From contig CAWGSP010000001.1 of the NCBI GenBank assembly GCA_963825335.1, positions 496,001 to 560,000 of the forward strand: DNA of 64,000 nt, read 5' to 3'. Shown here piece by piece: positions 8,223-17,721 of this stretch. A program made the translations under genes and the position numbers. The notes beneath the pieces were generated by a model that worked only from the letters and a program-made list of their open reading frames with translations, did no database searches and was not told the origin of the DNA. Positions within the stretch are counted from its first letter, which is position 1; every line of letters begins with the position of its first letter. Source of the DNA: Methanobacterium_B sp963825335 (GTDB lineage Archaea; Methanobacteriota; Methanobacteria; Methanobacteriales; Methanobacteriaceae).

Positions 8223-9089
8223 TCAATCCCCCTGATACGCTGATCTAATAGAAGAAGGTTTTCCCGAAGTACATTTCTCTCCTATTAATTCGCATAATTT
8301 TTCAGTATATTCTGGTCCGGGTTTATCCTGGAAATCGCCTACAATAAGTTTCCCTTCCAGTTCATCAGCATCAAGCTTGTCTGCTGCCCTTTTATTTATG
8401 CTTTGTTCTTTCATCCAATGCATCATATCTACGGCTGTTTTCATCTTATTTTTACGTCCGAAGTATGTTGGACATTGAGAAACTGCCTCGATAAATGAAA
8501 ACCCTTTATTTTTAAGACCTTTATTTATTGCATTTAATAGTTGCATTGGGTGGGCTGTTGTCCATCTCGAAACATAGGTCGCGCCTGCAGCTTTTGTCAG
8601 TTCTGCTAAATTAAATGGATTTTCTAGTGCACCAGAAGGTGCTGTGGATCCATAACTTCCTTTTGGTGAAGTTGGACTTATTTGACCCCCTGTCATCCCG
8701 TATATACTGTTGTTCACACATATAACCGTAATATCAATATTCCTTCTCGATCCGTGTATCAAATGATTTCCACCAATAGCTGCAGCATCACCATCACCTG
8801 TGAACACCACAACATCCAACTCAGGATTGGCTAATTTGAGTCCTGTTGCAAATGTTATTGGTCTACCATGAGTTGTGTGCAATGAATCACACTTTATGTA
8901 ACCGGGAATCCTGGATGAACACCCAATCCCGGATACAAGAGCTAAGTTATCAAAGTCAATTCCAGCTAGCTCCATTCCTCTGAAAAACGCATTCATTACG
9001 ATTCCATTCCCACATCCAGCACAGAAAATATTGGGAAGACGATCAGTTCTCAAATATTTCATAAAACGATTTTGATTCGTTTTATCCAT
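8223..9089 (-). CDS. korB: 2-oxoglutarate:ferredoxin oxidoreductase subunit beta
   Basis: 288 residues, the thiamine-diphosphate-binding subunit. Seen are FCAGCGNGI (cluster-ligand region near residue 22), the ThDP motif VVFTGDGDAAAIGGNH, and VNNSIYGMTGGQISPTSPKGS. The start ATG follows GGAGATGAAACT. Lies between korA and korC. Confidence 0.94.
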   Translation of the reverse strand: MDKTNQNRFMKYLRTDRLPNIFCAGCGNGIVMNAFFRGMELAGIDFDNLALVSGIGCSSRIPGYIKCDSLHTTHGRPITFATGLKLANPELDVVVFTGDGDAAAIGGNHLIHGSRRNIDITVICVNNSIYGMTGGQISPTSPKGSYGSTAPSGALENPFNLAELTKAAGATYVSRWTTAHPMQLLNAINKGLKNKGFSFIEAVSQCPTYFGRKNKMKTAVDMMHWMKEQSINKRAADKLDADELEGKLIVGDFQDKPGPEYTEKLCELIGEKCTSGKPSSIRSAYQGD

Positions 9090-9183
9090 AGTTTCATCTC
9101 CATAATTTTAGATCACAAGTTCTTATTAAAATCATTCAGGTTTAAGAGTAAATTTCATGGAATATTTTGAATTCCATGTTGTT

Positions 9184-10308
9184 TCAGCCGTTCAAAATCT
9201 TTTCGAATATTTCCTCGGGTTTATGCATTTCTCCACCTATTTTTGGTAGTAGTTCAATTTCTTGTTTTCTTAAAACCCTTTGAACCTCGTGATATATCTG
9301 TCCAAGATTCATTTCAACCACTATGACCCTAGTAACATTCTCAGCTGCTTTTAGTAGCATATCCTCAGGAAATGGCCATACTGTCTCAAGTTTGATTAAA
9401 CCCGCTTTAATTCCCTGCTCCCGTGCTTTTTTAACCGCTGTAATAACAGATCTTGATGGTGCACCGTAGGATACGATTAATATATCGGCATCTTCAGTCA
9501 GCATAGTTTTTACGGTGGCAATTTCATTGGTGTTGGCCAGTATTTTGTTACATAGTCTTGTGACTAGTTTCGAATGTATTTTTGGATTTGATGCATCAGG
9601 ATAACCCCTTTCATCATGGGTCAACCCTGTAATTTGTAGCTTGTATCCGTCACCAAATGCCGGCATTGGCGATGTTCCATCGGGTTCTGCCTTGTAGGGT
9701 AAAAATGTTTCAATATTTTCATTGGGTAATTTTCTCGTTACAATTTTTGTTTTTTCGGGTATGGTAATCTTTTCACGCATATGCCCAACTATTTCATCGG
9801 CCATTATCATAACAGGTACCCTATAAGTTTCTGCAAGATTAAATGCCCTTACAGTGAAATCAAAACATTCCTGAACTGATGCTGGAGACATAGCTATTAC
9901 CTCATAATCTCCGTGTGATCCCCATCTGGCCTGCATCATATCACTCTGGGAGGACATGGTTGGCTGACCTGTTGAGGGGGAGCCTCTCTGCATATTCACT
10001 ATGACCAGAGGAGTTTCAGTCATTGCAGCGTAACCTATATGTTCTTGCATTAGAGAAAATCCGGGTCCAGACGTTGCAGTCATACCTTTAACTCCCCCCC
10101 AAGAAGCTCCTATTACTGCTCCAAGAGCTGAAATTTCGTCTTCCATTTGTATGAACGTTCCACCTTCTCTGGGGAGAAATACAGCTAAATCCTCTGCTAT
10201 TTCTGTTGAGGGAGTGATTGGATAGCCTGCAAAAAACCTGCATCCCGCCTTTATTGCACCTCTTGCACAGGCTTCATTACCTTGTATAAAATATTGTTCA
10301 GTTTTCAT
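9184..10308 (-). CDS. korA: 2-oxoglutarate:ferredoxin oxidoreductase subunit alpha
   Basis: About 374 residues. The substrate-binding signature GYPITPSTEIAED is near residue 30, followed by QMEDEISALGAVIGASWGG and the transketolase C-terminal-like domain (DADILIVSYGAPSRSV onward). ATG 10308 (MKTEQYFIQGNEAC) fits the family better than ATG 10317 and has GGATGAT upstream. It overlaps the end of korD by 11 bases. A 94-base gap separates it from korB. Confidence 0.94.
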   Translation of the reverse strand: MKTEQYFIQGNEACARGAIKAGCRFFAGYPITPSTEIAEDLAVFLPREGGTFIQMEDEISALGAVIGASWGGVKGMTATSGPGFSLMQEHIGYAAMTETPLVIVNMQRGSPSTGQPTMSSQSDMMQARWGSHGDYEVIAMSPASVQECFDFTVRAFNLAETYRVPVMIMADEIVGHMREKITIPEKTKIVTRKLPNENIETFLPYKAEPDGTSPMPAFGDGYKLQITGLTHDERGYPDASNPKIHSKLVTRLCNKILANTNEIATVKTMLTEDADILIVSYGAPSRSVITAVKKAREQGIKAGLIKLETVWPFPEDMLLKAAENVTRVIVVEMNLGQIYHEVQRVLRKQEIELLPKIGGEMHKPEEIFEKILNG

Positions 10309-10507
10309 CCTTATCATCCATTGTTATTGCTTGATCCGGACACATGAGAGTACATAATCCGCATTTTGTACATTTTTCTATATTTTTAGGGACAGGTACA
10401 AGATTTCCTTTCTTATTAAGAGTCTTTGAATCTTCAAAAACACCATGGGGGCAGAATTCCTTGCATATTCTGCATCCCTTGCATAATTTCTCGTTAATTG
10501 TTATCAT
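10298..10507 (-). CDS. korD: 2-oxoglutarate:ferredoxin oxidoreductase ferredoxin-like subunit delta
   Basis: 69 residues with two 4Fe-4S motifs, CKGCRICKEFCP and CTKCGLCTLMCP, that pass electrons between ferredoxin and the KorABC catalytic core. AGGA precedes the ATG. First gene of the korDABC-sucC block; a TATA-like element lies about 90 bases upstream. Confidence 0.95.
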   Translation of the reverse strand: MITINEKLCKGCRICKEFCPHGVFEDSKTLNKKGNLVPVPKNIEKCTKCGLCTLMCPDQAITMDDKDEN

Positions 10508-10592
10508 GTTTAGTTCCTATTGTATTATTTATGTACTTTAAAATTTGTAAATAGATAATTTCAGAATAATTTCTATTGTTTGTATATTCTTA

Positions 10593-10605
10593 ATTATATA
10601 AAAAT
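10593..10605 (-). promoter_or_regulatory. Probable TATA box of the kor-sucC operon
   Basis: The minus strand reads ATTTTTATATAAT, close to the archaeal box A consensus, 86 bases before the korD ATG. The stretch 10606-10890 on the other side holds only AT-rich sequence and further TATA-like boxes directed to the plus strand. Confidence 0.45.
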
Positions 10606-10992
10606 TAACATAGATTTTTAAAGATTTTATTATGAAGCTTGAGATTGGATAGCAATCCATTCCATCCATTTAGGAGATTGAATATCTTCAAGGAGTAGTC
10701 ATTTGGGGTATGAATTGTTTTTGGTAAAGTATTTATACAAACCAAAGTTATGTTAATTTTTTGCATATTGTATCGTTGTCAAGAGTATTAATGGAGGGAT
10801 CTTCGATTTTTCCAGTTTTTGTTTCAATATCGAAAGAATGATCATGTATGTTTCATCATTATTCTATATTTTTTAGATATGTTCATAATACAGCAGTATT
10901 TATATATCATTAAGACATACACTTCAAGTGTAAAATATATCACATTATGTGACATTTGGAGGTTTGATCAAATCCAATTCAATTACCCCGTG

Positions 10993-11592
10993 ATGCTATC
11001 GTTGATTACTACTTCCACATTATTGGTGGTCATTATCCTAATTAAAGTTATTTATCACCATAACCCCCATGGTAATGAGCACTATGGACATGAAATAGTC
11101 CTATTCCATAGTGATGAGAGATATAAAAAGAGAGTATGGCGTTTTAACCTGATCGAAGAAATTAAAAACCTAAAAAATCAGGGTAATACCAATGAATTAT
11201 CCCTAAACATGGTTGTGGGAGAATTAAGCGAGGATACATTGGAAATAATCAAACATGCAGCAAATCATAATTTTGGATTAATAACCATAATAGCGGGTAA
11301 TAAAGTTTTTTGTGAAGATAAAACGGAAATTTACTCGCTTTTAGATAAATATAAAAATGTTAAATATTTTGTTTTGGCGAGAAGACCAACCAAACACTTT
11401 ATGATCTTCAACGAAGGTCATTTATATATAGAAAAGCCCCACAGGCACAATGAAACACGTGGTTCTGTAGGTATTAAAAGAAGCCATCCAGATCTACTGA
11501 AGACATACAACAATGCTTTTAATAAAATGTTAAAATATGCAACGCCATTAAATAAGGATGAAGTATTCAAACAACAGTGTTATCGAAATTGA
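10993..11592 (+). CDS. Membrane-anchored protein of unknown function
   Basis: About 200 residues from ATG 10993: an N-terminal membrane helix (residues 2-20), then a soluble domain with GELSEDTLEIIKHAANHNFGLITIIAG, NVKYFVLARRPTKHFMIFNEGHLYIEKPHRH and a C-terminal helix. The alternation resembles HKD/phospholipase-D-like sensor domains but no catalytic motif is seen. The open frame extends upstream to TTG 10819. A consensus TATA box (TTTATATA, 10899-10906) and GGAGG (10958-10962) lie inside that extension, which argues for a late start, but no standard in-frame start is well placed after the GGAGG. A small membrane protein follows 11 bases later. Confidence 0.6.
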   Translation: MLSLITTSTLLVVIILIKVIYHHNPHGNEHYGHEIVLFHSDERYKKRVWRFNLIEEIKNLKNQGNTNELSLNMVVGELSEDTLEIIKHAANHNFGLITIIAGNKVFCEDKTEIYSLLDKYKNVKYFVLARRPTKHFMIFNEGHLYIEKPHRHNETRGSVGIKRSHPDLLKTYNNAFNKMLKYATPLNKDEVFKQQCYRN

Positions 11593-11603
11593 GAGGTCAA
11601 AAA

Positions 11604-11993
11604 ATGAATATTTTTACTTTAATGCCTGAATTTCTAATATTAAGTTTAACAGGAGCTTCATTATCAATAGCTGCCTATTCAGCATTTAATGACAAGACCG
11701 ACGATCAAAAATTATTGTTGATCATCGCTAGTTGTTTCACATCTGCATTTTTAGTCATATTCATCCTATCCTTCATAACTCTAGATAGTTTGAACTTTTT
11801 ACCCTATATTTTAGCTTTGATTTTTTATGTGCTAATTTTTATGGCCATAATATCTATCATAGGATTTATTATCCACAGATTAATTGTGGATCAGAGATTT
11901 AAAGATGATGAATTAGATTCGGCAATAGATATAATCGAATCCAGTAAAGATGGATTAGACAGCTTCATAAGTTTATTAGAAGCCGAAAAATAG
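11604..11993 (+). CDS. Small membrane protein of unknown function
   Basis: 129 residues with three hydrophobic segments (about residues 6-27, 38-60, 67-92) and an acidic cytoplasmic tail (DELDSAIDIIESSKDGLDSF). The ATG at 11604 follows GAGGTC and was preferred over the longer frame that starts inside the upstream gene. Co-transcribed with the gene ending at 11592. Family not recognised. Confidence 0.7.
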   Translation: MNIFTLMPEFLILSLTGASLSIAAYSAFNDKTDDQKLLLIIASCFTSAFLVIFILSFITLDSLNFLPYILALIFYVLIFMAIISIIGFIIHRLIVDQRFKDDELDSAIDIIESSKDGLDSFISLLEAEK

Positions 11994-12034
11994 GATGAAT
12001 CCAACTCGAAAAAAATTATCAGATAGGATACAAA

Positions 12035-12541
12035 TTATTCTCCTTGCTGTGTGTTTAACTTGTTTAAGTTTCTGTACTTCCAGTAGATAAATGTGTTACG
12101 AGAAAGCATGGTTCCAAGGGCTAACATTAAAATCATTGCTGTTAGAACATTGAATGCAATAAATCCTTCAGAACCTACAAATTGTACACCATACAATCTA
12201 ATAAATATAATAGCAACCCATAGTGTCACCGCAATAACAGAGCCCTTAGCCACAATTGTTCCATCCTTTTCATTGAATTTAACCTTGGTGAAAGAACTAA
12301 CAGAAAATCCTAAAAATGCTCCTATTAAGAATCCAATAATCATGATGGCAAAATGCAAATAACTGGAGAAAATAATTCCTTGTACGAATATTGCTGTTAT
12401 TAACAATAGTAACACTGGAGAAATGAACATCCTCCACGGCCTCACTCTACGTTCACGAAGCTGGAGCAAAGCAAATAAAACGATTATTATTACAAATGGA
12501 AACAAACTCGACATATTTATGGATGGAACTGTGCTAATCAA
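12035..12541 (-). CDS. Integral membrane protein, possibly CcdC/DUF1453-like
   Basis: 168 residues with about five hydrophobic segments. The short loop LRERRVRPWRMFISP after the first helix resembles the conserved Arg-rich loop of CcdC/DUF1453-type membrane proteins, though this match is tentative. Translation starts at TTG (12539-12541), seven bases after GAGGT. It lies downstream of mptD and the sortase on the same strand. Confidence 0.65.
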   Translation of the reverse strand: MISTVPSINMSSLFPFVIIIVLFALLQLRERRVRPWRMFISPVLLLLITAIFVQGIIFSSYLHFAIMIIGFLIGAFLGFSVSSFTKVKFNEKDGTIVAKGSVIAVTLWVAIIFIRLYGVQFVGSEGFIAFNVLTAMILMLALGTMLSRNTFIYWKYRNLNKLNTQQGE

Positions 12542-12587
12542 ATTTTCTACCTCACATTAACTTAAAAATTTATTATAAATCATATAT

Positions 12588-12956
12588 CTAATAAATATCT
12601 TCAACATACATTAAAGGATAGTTTAGTTCAGGAATAAATTTCATTCTTATAACTGCTTTCTTATCAGAAAAAATTGAAGTCACCCTCACATCTAGCATTT
12701 CACCGGTCAATGAAATATAATCGTATTCATTAACAATTTCGTTCAATGATTCCCTGTTAATTTCAACCTCTACGCTGTTGATACATGGTTGAAGTGCCAT
12801 TGCATCTTCTATGGACTTTTCGAGGGATTCAGCATTTTTCATACTGACCGGCGTTCCAATAAACTGATGGAATAAAGCCCCCATGGTAATGGCACCCTCA
12901 AAGATTGCTCTTTCGCGAGGTGTTATGTTTTCGAAATATTTTTCTTCATTATTCAT
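12588..12956 (-). CDS. mptD: Dihydroneopterin aldolase, archaeal type (MptD)
   Basis: 122 residues. The segment ITPRERAIFEGAITMGALFHQFIGTPVS and the later ISLTGEMLDVRV with YPLMYVEDI match the archaeal DUF381/MptD family, which cleaves 7,8-dihydroneopterin to 6-hydroxymethyl-dihydropterin and glycolaldehyde in tetrahydromethanopterin synthesis. ATG 12956 follows GGTGGT. Only one base separates it from the TAA of the sortase gene, so its Shine-Dalgarno lies inside that gene. Confidence 0.85.
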   Translation of the reverse strand: MNNEEKYFENITPRERAIFEGAITMGALFHQFIGTPVSMKNAESLEKSIEDAMALQPCINSVEVEINRESLNEIVNEYDYISLTGEMLDVRVTSIFSDKKAVIRMKFIPELNYPLMYVEDIY

Positions 12957-12957
12957 C

Positions 12958-13680
12958 TTAACCACCAAAAATATTATTTGCCCATGATAACTGTGTTTGA
13001 ATAAAATCTGATAACGATGGGAAGAAGTATCCTAATATCAAGAAAATTGTGATGGCAATGGTAACTATAAACACTATGTATCGATCCTCTTTAACAGGAT
13101 ACAAATAACTTAATAGAGTACCTAATGCAAAGAAACCCAAAATTATAGATATAGCATATGGTTGATCATCTGTTGGATCGTTCATATGTTTTTGCAATGG
13201 ATAAATTTTTAATTGTTTGGCCTCGATCATCAACCTTTCTTTGTCTGATCCAAGGGGATAACATGTTATTAAAAACAGTACATTCCCCTGTTCTATTGAT
13301 AATCTATAGGAAGCAGGCACTATAGTAGAGTTCAAAACCTGATACTCAACATCACCTATTCCCGGCCAGTCAATACTGATGTTGTCTCCAAGTTGGAGTT
13401 TATTAAGGTTTAAGAAAGGTGATCCCCTGAAAGTTCTATGACCAAATATGGCAACTGTACCAGCACCGGGTTTAGCCGATTCTGGATCGTAGTAGATCCC
13501 ATAGTCTATGGATATGTTGTTTATTGGCTGGTCAATTCCTATTAATGGAATTTCTAAATAGGGAGTATTTGAACTGTTTTGTTCTAATTGTTGTGCTGAT
13601 GCATAGTAACTCACCTCTATCAAACCGTAGAATGAGATGACTATCATCCCCAATAAAACGAATAATGTTGAAAGTTTCAT
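12958..13680 (-). CDS. Sortase with C-terminal membrane helices
   Basis: 240 residues. After an N-terminal membrane helix (residues 4-25) comes a sortase domain with catalytic H81 (FGHRTF), C140 (LITCYP) and R149 (KERLMIE). Two further hydrophobic helices follow (about 170-195 and 200-220). Sortases cleave and transfer surface proteins at a C-terminal sorting signal; the target here is unknown. ATG 13680 has only a weak Shine-Dalgarno (AGAAG). mptD follows after one base. Confidence 0.88.
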   Translation of the reverse strand: MKLSTLFVLLGMIVISFYGLIEVSYYASAQQLEQNSSNTPYLEIPLIGIDQPINNISIDYGIYYDPESAKPGAGTVAIFGHRTFRGSPFLNLNKLQLGDNISIDWPGIGDVEYQVLNSTIVPASYRLSIEQGNVLFLITCYPLGSDKERLMIEAKQLKIYPLQKHMNDPTDDQPYAISIILGFFALGTLLSYLYPVKEDRYIVFIVTIAITIFLILGYFFPSLSDFIQTQLSWANNIFGG

Positions 13681-14278
13681 ATTCTTCTAGAGTTATATTA
13701 CTCCTTCTAATAAATAATATCGTAATATTTATTATACAATAAACCGGTCCGCTATACAATAATAACTTCTAAAACAAAGCCCAAATAAATTTCTGTAATA
13801 GTGGTGGACTCTAATTAGTTGCAGATTAGATACAGAAAACATCACGAGAATTTGGGAAATTTGGAATTGTTTGTGCTGTAGAATGCTTGGATCACACCAT
13901 TACTATTTCCTGGGCCTTGAGGTCTAATTTTTAAAATAAAAAAAGTCAACAACGATTTAGAAGTTACAACCCGTGATTCATACAGTCTATTTCCTTAGAA
14001 AAGAAGCATGCTTATATCATCTTCTTTGGTTTATGATAGGTAAAAATTATTAGTATGCTGCCCGTTGGATAAAAAATGGTGTTTAGATTGGTTGAAACAA
14101 ATTAAAAACAAAAAAAATTATTAAGACAAAATACTCTTTCTTTGATCATTCAAACCTTACCCACATCCACTGGATCTAACCCTAATAATCTCGGAATATA
14201 ATTTGAACATATCTGCAGCGACCATATATTATTTTTAATATATGATCCACCGCAGATAGTTATTCCCGTTTAACTCAC
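13681..14278. other. Long AT-rich intergenic region, no gene seen
   Basis: Between the sortase start and the DUF515 stop. It must contain the sortase promoter (AT-rich, TATA-like around 13720-13745). No ORF, tRNA or convincing repeat was recognised in the rest. Confidence 0.5.
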
Positions 14279-15673
14279 CTAACCATACACTTGGCGTAAC
14301 ACATTTACCATCCATGAAGGTGCATTCTGTGTTGGAACAACCAGGTAAAGGCTCGAAGTGCCTGCTGCTACATTATCGTTTTGTATTACCCACTCTGCAT
14401 TTTGTCTAGGTATTTCAAGGACAACAAGGTAGTTTACATCGTCGATATCCCCGAGATTTGCTTCCCTTTCAAAGTTACCTAGATTGTATCCATATCCTGT
14501 TAAGAGTGTTGACAAATCTGCACTATTCCAGTTCCCAGAAGCTGCAGCCTGTAACTCCTGTTCATTTTGCCCTGAGGCTGATTCAGAAGATGAAGAACTC
14601 GTATTGCCCACCGAATCACTAGATGAACTGGACAAGGTAGATGAATAATCTCCACTTGTAGACTGCCTCAAAATTGCAAGTACTGTAACTCCACTAATTA
14701 CTGGAGGAGTATCTGAATTGGTAGACTCTACAGTTGAGTTTGAGCTCGATGTGTTGACGTTCTGATAAATATCAACGGTGTCACCCACATTTATAAGCCC
14801 ACCAGCTGCTTGCAGTCTTGATATGTATACTGGAATTGCAACAGTGTCCGGTGTTGAAATCACCATATTAGAAAGTACACTTGCATCTGATTCATTGACA
14901 ATTGTCTGAGCATCGGCCACCTTATAAAGCATTGCACTTGGAGTTGTTGAACCCGGAGTAGTGTAACTTATCATTACCCGCCCGTATGGATCCGTCATAT
15001 TCGTGATCTGTTGGTTCTGATACTGTCTCCATGCATCGGTAGCTGGTCCAACAACATCAACTGCAAGAACCTGAGATGGTGTTACAGCAGCATCAATCTC
15101 TGCCAAGAGCATGCTGACTTGTGGACTAGATGCCAATGGACCTGTGAAGTACGTGTTGACCTCACTAATCTGCTGCATCTTAGCATTGTTCAAAGATTGT
15201 TGGTACGGTGCGTAAACAATGAAGTAATATCCTGCTCCAACGAGGATTATCAATATAATACCAAAAACAGCAGCACCCACAAGGGTTCTCTGATCATCTT
15301 CGGGAAGTTTCTTTCCAAATCCACTCCCCAAACCCGCAGTTAATCCTCCCGGCTTTTTCTTTTCAGGAGGCCTTAATCTGGGCTTATCCATAGCCGGTTT
15401 AGGTTTGGGCATGGGCCTTGGTATTTTCTTATCAGAGGAGTCCTTTTTATCGCCATTATCTAATCTGGCCTTTTTAATGTTTTCAGATGGGGCTTTTTTA
15501 TTATCTAATTTAGCCTTATCATCATCCTTTTTGTTCCCCGAAACTTTCCCCACCATATCCTTGAGGCGTCCACCTATATCCGAATTATCGGAATCAGATT
15601 TCTTTCCGTTTTTCCGAAGATCAGGAGTATCATTCTTGTCTTTATCTTTTTTTCCTAGTATCTTATCTAACAT
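14279..15673 (-). CDS. DUF515-family membrane-anchored protein
   Basis: About 464 residues. The first ~130 are highly charged and low-complexity (Lys/Asp/Pro), followed by one membrane helix (around 135-158) and a large presumed extracytoplasmic domain with a Ser-rich linker. This layout and the conserved motifs (AVDVVGPATDAWRQYQ, NYLVVLEIPR, SLYLVVPTQNAPSWM) match archaeal DUF515. ATG 15673 has GTGGT just upstream; the start overlaps the end of pssA by 11 bases, so it is translationally coupled to lipid genes. Function unknown. Confidence 0.8.
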   Translation of the reverse strand: MLDKILGKKDKDKNDTPDLRKNGKKSDSDNSDIGGRLKDMVGKVSGNKKDDDKAKLDNKKAPSENIKKARLDNGDKKDSSDKKIPRPMPKPKPAMDKPRLRPPEKKKPGGLTAGLGSGFGKKLPEDDQRTLVGAAVFGIILIILVGAGYYFIVYAPYQQSLNNAKMQQISEVNTYFTGPLASSPQVSMLLAEIDAAVTPSQVLAVDVVGPATDAWRQYQNQQITNMTDPYGRVMISYTTPGSTTPSAMLYKVADAQTIVNESDASVLSNMVISTPDTVAIPVYISRLQAAGGLINVGDTVDIYQNVNTSSSNSTVESTNSDTPPVISGVTVLAILRQSTSGDYSSTLSSSSSDSVGNTSSSSSESASGQNEQELQAAASGNWNSADLSTLLTGYGYNLGNFEREANLGDIDDVNYLVVLEIPRQNAEWVIQNDNVAAGTSSLYLVVPTQNAPSWMVNVLRQVYG

Positions 15674-16382
15674 TTGGACCACTTCTGCGAAGCTTGGAAT
15701 ATAAATCCATGAGAGGTATTATTACTAAATATGCCAATGCTGTAGCAAATAAAAGCTTTGCGGGAAGATTTGCCATTGCTGACAAAATACCCTGAGGTAG
15801 GAGTGTTAAAAATATCAACACACTACCGGCTATAATAATTTTGGTGCCTTTAAATTTCGGATAGCTAATCGTGCTTATCATTAACAACGATACCACAACC
15901 ATTATGACAAGCGCCAAATCTGCTCTGAAAATACCTGAAATGTAAAATGATCCCAATATCAGAGCCGTTGACGGTATGGGCAAACCAACAAAATTTTTAT
16001 CATTAACTTCACTCGAATCAGCTAACACATTGAACCTTGCAAGTCTTAAAATCCCACATAATAGTATTAGAAGTGCTACTACTATATTAATGTATGGTAT
16101 ACTAAACGAGGCGCATGCTGAATACAAAAGCATTCCCGGTGCAACACCAAATGAGATCACATCTGATAACGAATCAATATTTTCTCCAAATCCAAACTGA
16201 TCAACCCTTTTAGTCTTTCGAGCAACCCACCCATCAAGTGAGTCAAAGATCACGGCAACAAGCAGAAATTGAGCTGCAATCTCCAAATGACCTTCAAAGA
16301 CCATTATTATGGATAAGAATCCAAAAGAAGCATTTCCAAGCGAAACCAAATCTGCATAAGACACTAATTGCTTTATATTCAT
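15663..16382 (-). CDS. pssA: Archaetidylserine synthase (CDP-alcohol phosphatidyltransferase)
   Basis: 239 residues, several membrane helices. The CDP-alcohol phosphatidyltransferase motif D-G-x2-A-R-x8-G-x3-D-x3-D is visible around residues 50-75 (DGWVARKTKRVDQFGFGEN followed by IDSLSD). It transfers the archaeol group from CDP-archaeol to L-serine. It lies between asd and the DUF515 gene in one minus-strand block. Confidence 0.92.
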   Translation of the reverse strand: MNIKQLVSYADLVSLGNASFGFLSIIMVFEGHLEIAAQFLLVAVIFDSLDGWVARKTKRVDQFGFGENIDSLSDVISFGVAPGMLLYSACASFSIPYINIVVALLILLCGILRLARFNVLADSSEVNDKNFVGLPIPSTALILGSFYISGIFRADLALVIMVVVSLLMISTISYPKFKGTKIIIAGSVLIFLTLLPQGILSAMANLPAKLLFATALAYLVIIPLMDLYSKLRRSGPNVR

Positions 16383-16425
16383 TATTAAAACCTCTTCTAG
16401 ACCATATTAAGTTTTTACAACTTAT

Positions 16426-17091
16426 TTAAACTAATTCTGCCATTATAGTTTCTCCTGCAGTTGGTTTTTCACCTTCAAAAACCATTACTTTGAATTTATC
16501 ATAGGGGATTATTAAATTAACTCTTGATCCAAATCTGATCATTCCAATTCTATCACCCATCTTAACAACGTCACCAACTTTTACATACTGTACAATCCGC
16601 CGCGCAACAAAACCTGATATCTGAACCACTCCGATTTTACCATACTTTGATTCGATAACAATTAAATTTCTTTCGTTTACTGTATCAACCTCACCCATTG
16701 CAATTCGGAATTTGCCAGGACAGTATTTGGTCTTCAATATTTTTCCTGATACAGGAGCCCTTTGAACATGCACATCAAATGGTGACATGAAGGTACTTAA
16801 TAATATCCCCTTCTCACCTTTATTCAACACATATTTTAGTAAAGGATCGTCACTACTATCAACTATTTTTAAACAGTCTAATTTGCCTGTTAAAATCTTA
16901 CCATCTGCTGGTGCCACAACAACCCCATCGTCCACCGGAATACTCCTCTGCGGATCCCTGAAGAAATTGAGCAAAAATGCCAATCCAATAAAAAGTACAA
17001 GACTGACCAGATAATAACCAAAAAACAAAGGCAGAACTGCAATAATAAATAGAACAACTATCTTGCTAAATGTAAATCCCCTAACAAACAT
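16426..17091 (-). CDS. asd: Archaetidylserine decarboxylase proenzyme
   Basis: About 222 residues. It decarboxylates archaetidylserine to archaetidylethanolamine. The self-cleavage Gly-Ser giving the pyruvoyl group is in IRFGSRVNLIIP near the C terminus; the histidine motif is FDVHVQRAPVSG, and DGVVVAPADGK is also visible. Two membrane helices lie at the N terminus. ATG 17091 is preferred over 17136 because GGAGATC lies just before it. First gene of the asd-pssA-DUF515 block. Confidence 0.93.
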   Translation of the reverse strand: MFVRGFTFSKIVVLFIIAVLPLFFGYYLVSLVLFIGLAFLLNFFRDPQRSIPVDDGVVVAPADGKILTGKLDCLKIVDSSDDPLLKYVLNKGEKGILLSTFMSPFDVHVQRAPVSGKILKTKYCPGKFRIAMGEVDTVNERNLIVIESKYGKIGVVQISGFVARRIVQYVKVGDVVKMGDRIGMIRFGSRVNLIIPYDKFKVMVFEGEKPTAGETIMAELV

Positions 17092-17721
17092 GATGATCTC
17101 CATAATAAAAAAGTTTATTAATTTTTTCCATATCAATCGATCCTATTACAAAATTATAATCAAATGAATAATAACGTACCAGATCAAGAAAATCCAATTC
17201 TGATCCATGATACTAATTTTCCACCTTACAATATTAAAGAATATATATAATATATCAGTTATACTAATCTAAAACTTTATATAGTATCTTGGCGAAAGAA
17301 TTAAATTCATAATAATATAAATTTAATATTTAATATAATTTTTGATTATTAACTGAATTTTAAACCAAAAATATTATTTACAAATATATCTTTCAATATT
17401 CGATATAAAGGATAGTTTTTAGTTTTATTAAAAAAATAAGTCTAATTATATCGATTTTACACGAGATGTGCCCGATAAAATTTGAATTGAAAGATTAATA
17501 AGGATTGTTAATTTAAGATTTGGGTAAAAGTTTATTTATTGAGATTGAATATACTCAACCATACTCAATTGTAACATAATATAATTAGATGTATAATGCA
17601 TGTCATATATACAGTTAACATGATCGATTGATAGAATAATAACTACAAGAAGTCGTATAATTTGAGTATTTCATCAATTTAGAAATCATTAATTAATTAT
17701 TCCACAAAAGGCGTGGTAGAA
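17092..17721. other. Divergent intergenic region, very AT-rich
   Basis: No gene seen. It contains several TATA-like elements (ACTATATAAAG on the minus strand near 17277-17287; ATAATATAATTAG near 17576 and GTCATATATACAG near 17602 on the plus strand) serving asd and the 17722 gene. Around 17540-17570 a TTGAG...CTCAA inverted pair is followed by another CTCAA. Confidence 0.45.

Noticed and set aside
10819..10992. N-terminal 58-residue extension of the membrane protein at 10993
   Set aside because: It contains a consensus TATA box and GGAGG and begins at an unsupported TTG, so it is more likely promoter and leader than coding sequence, though this is not certain.
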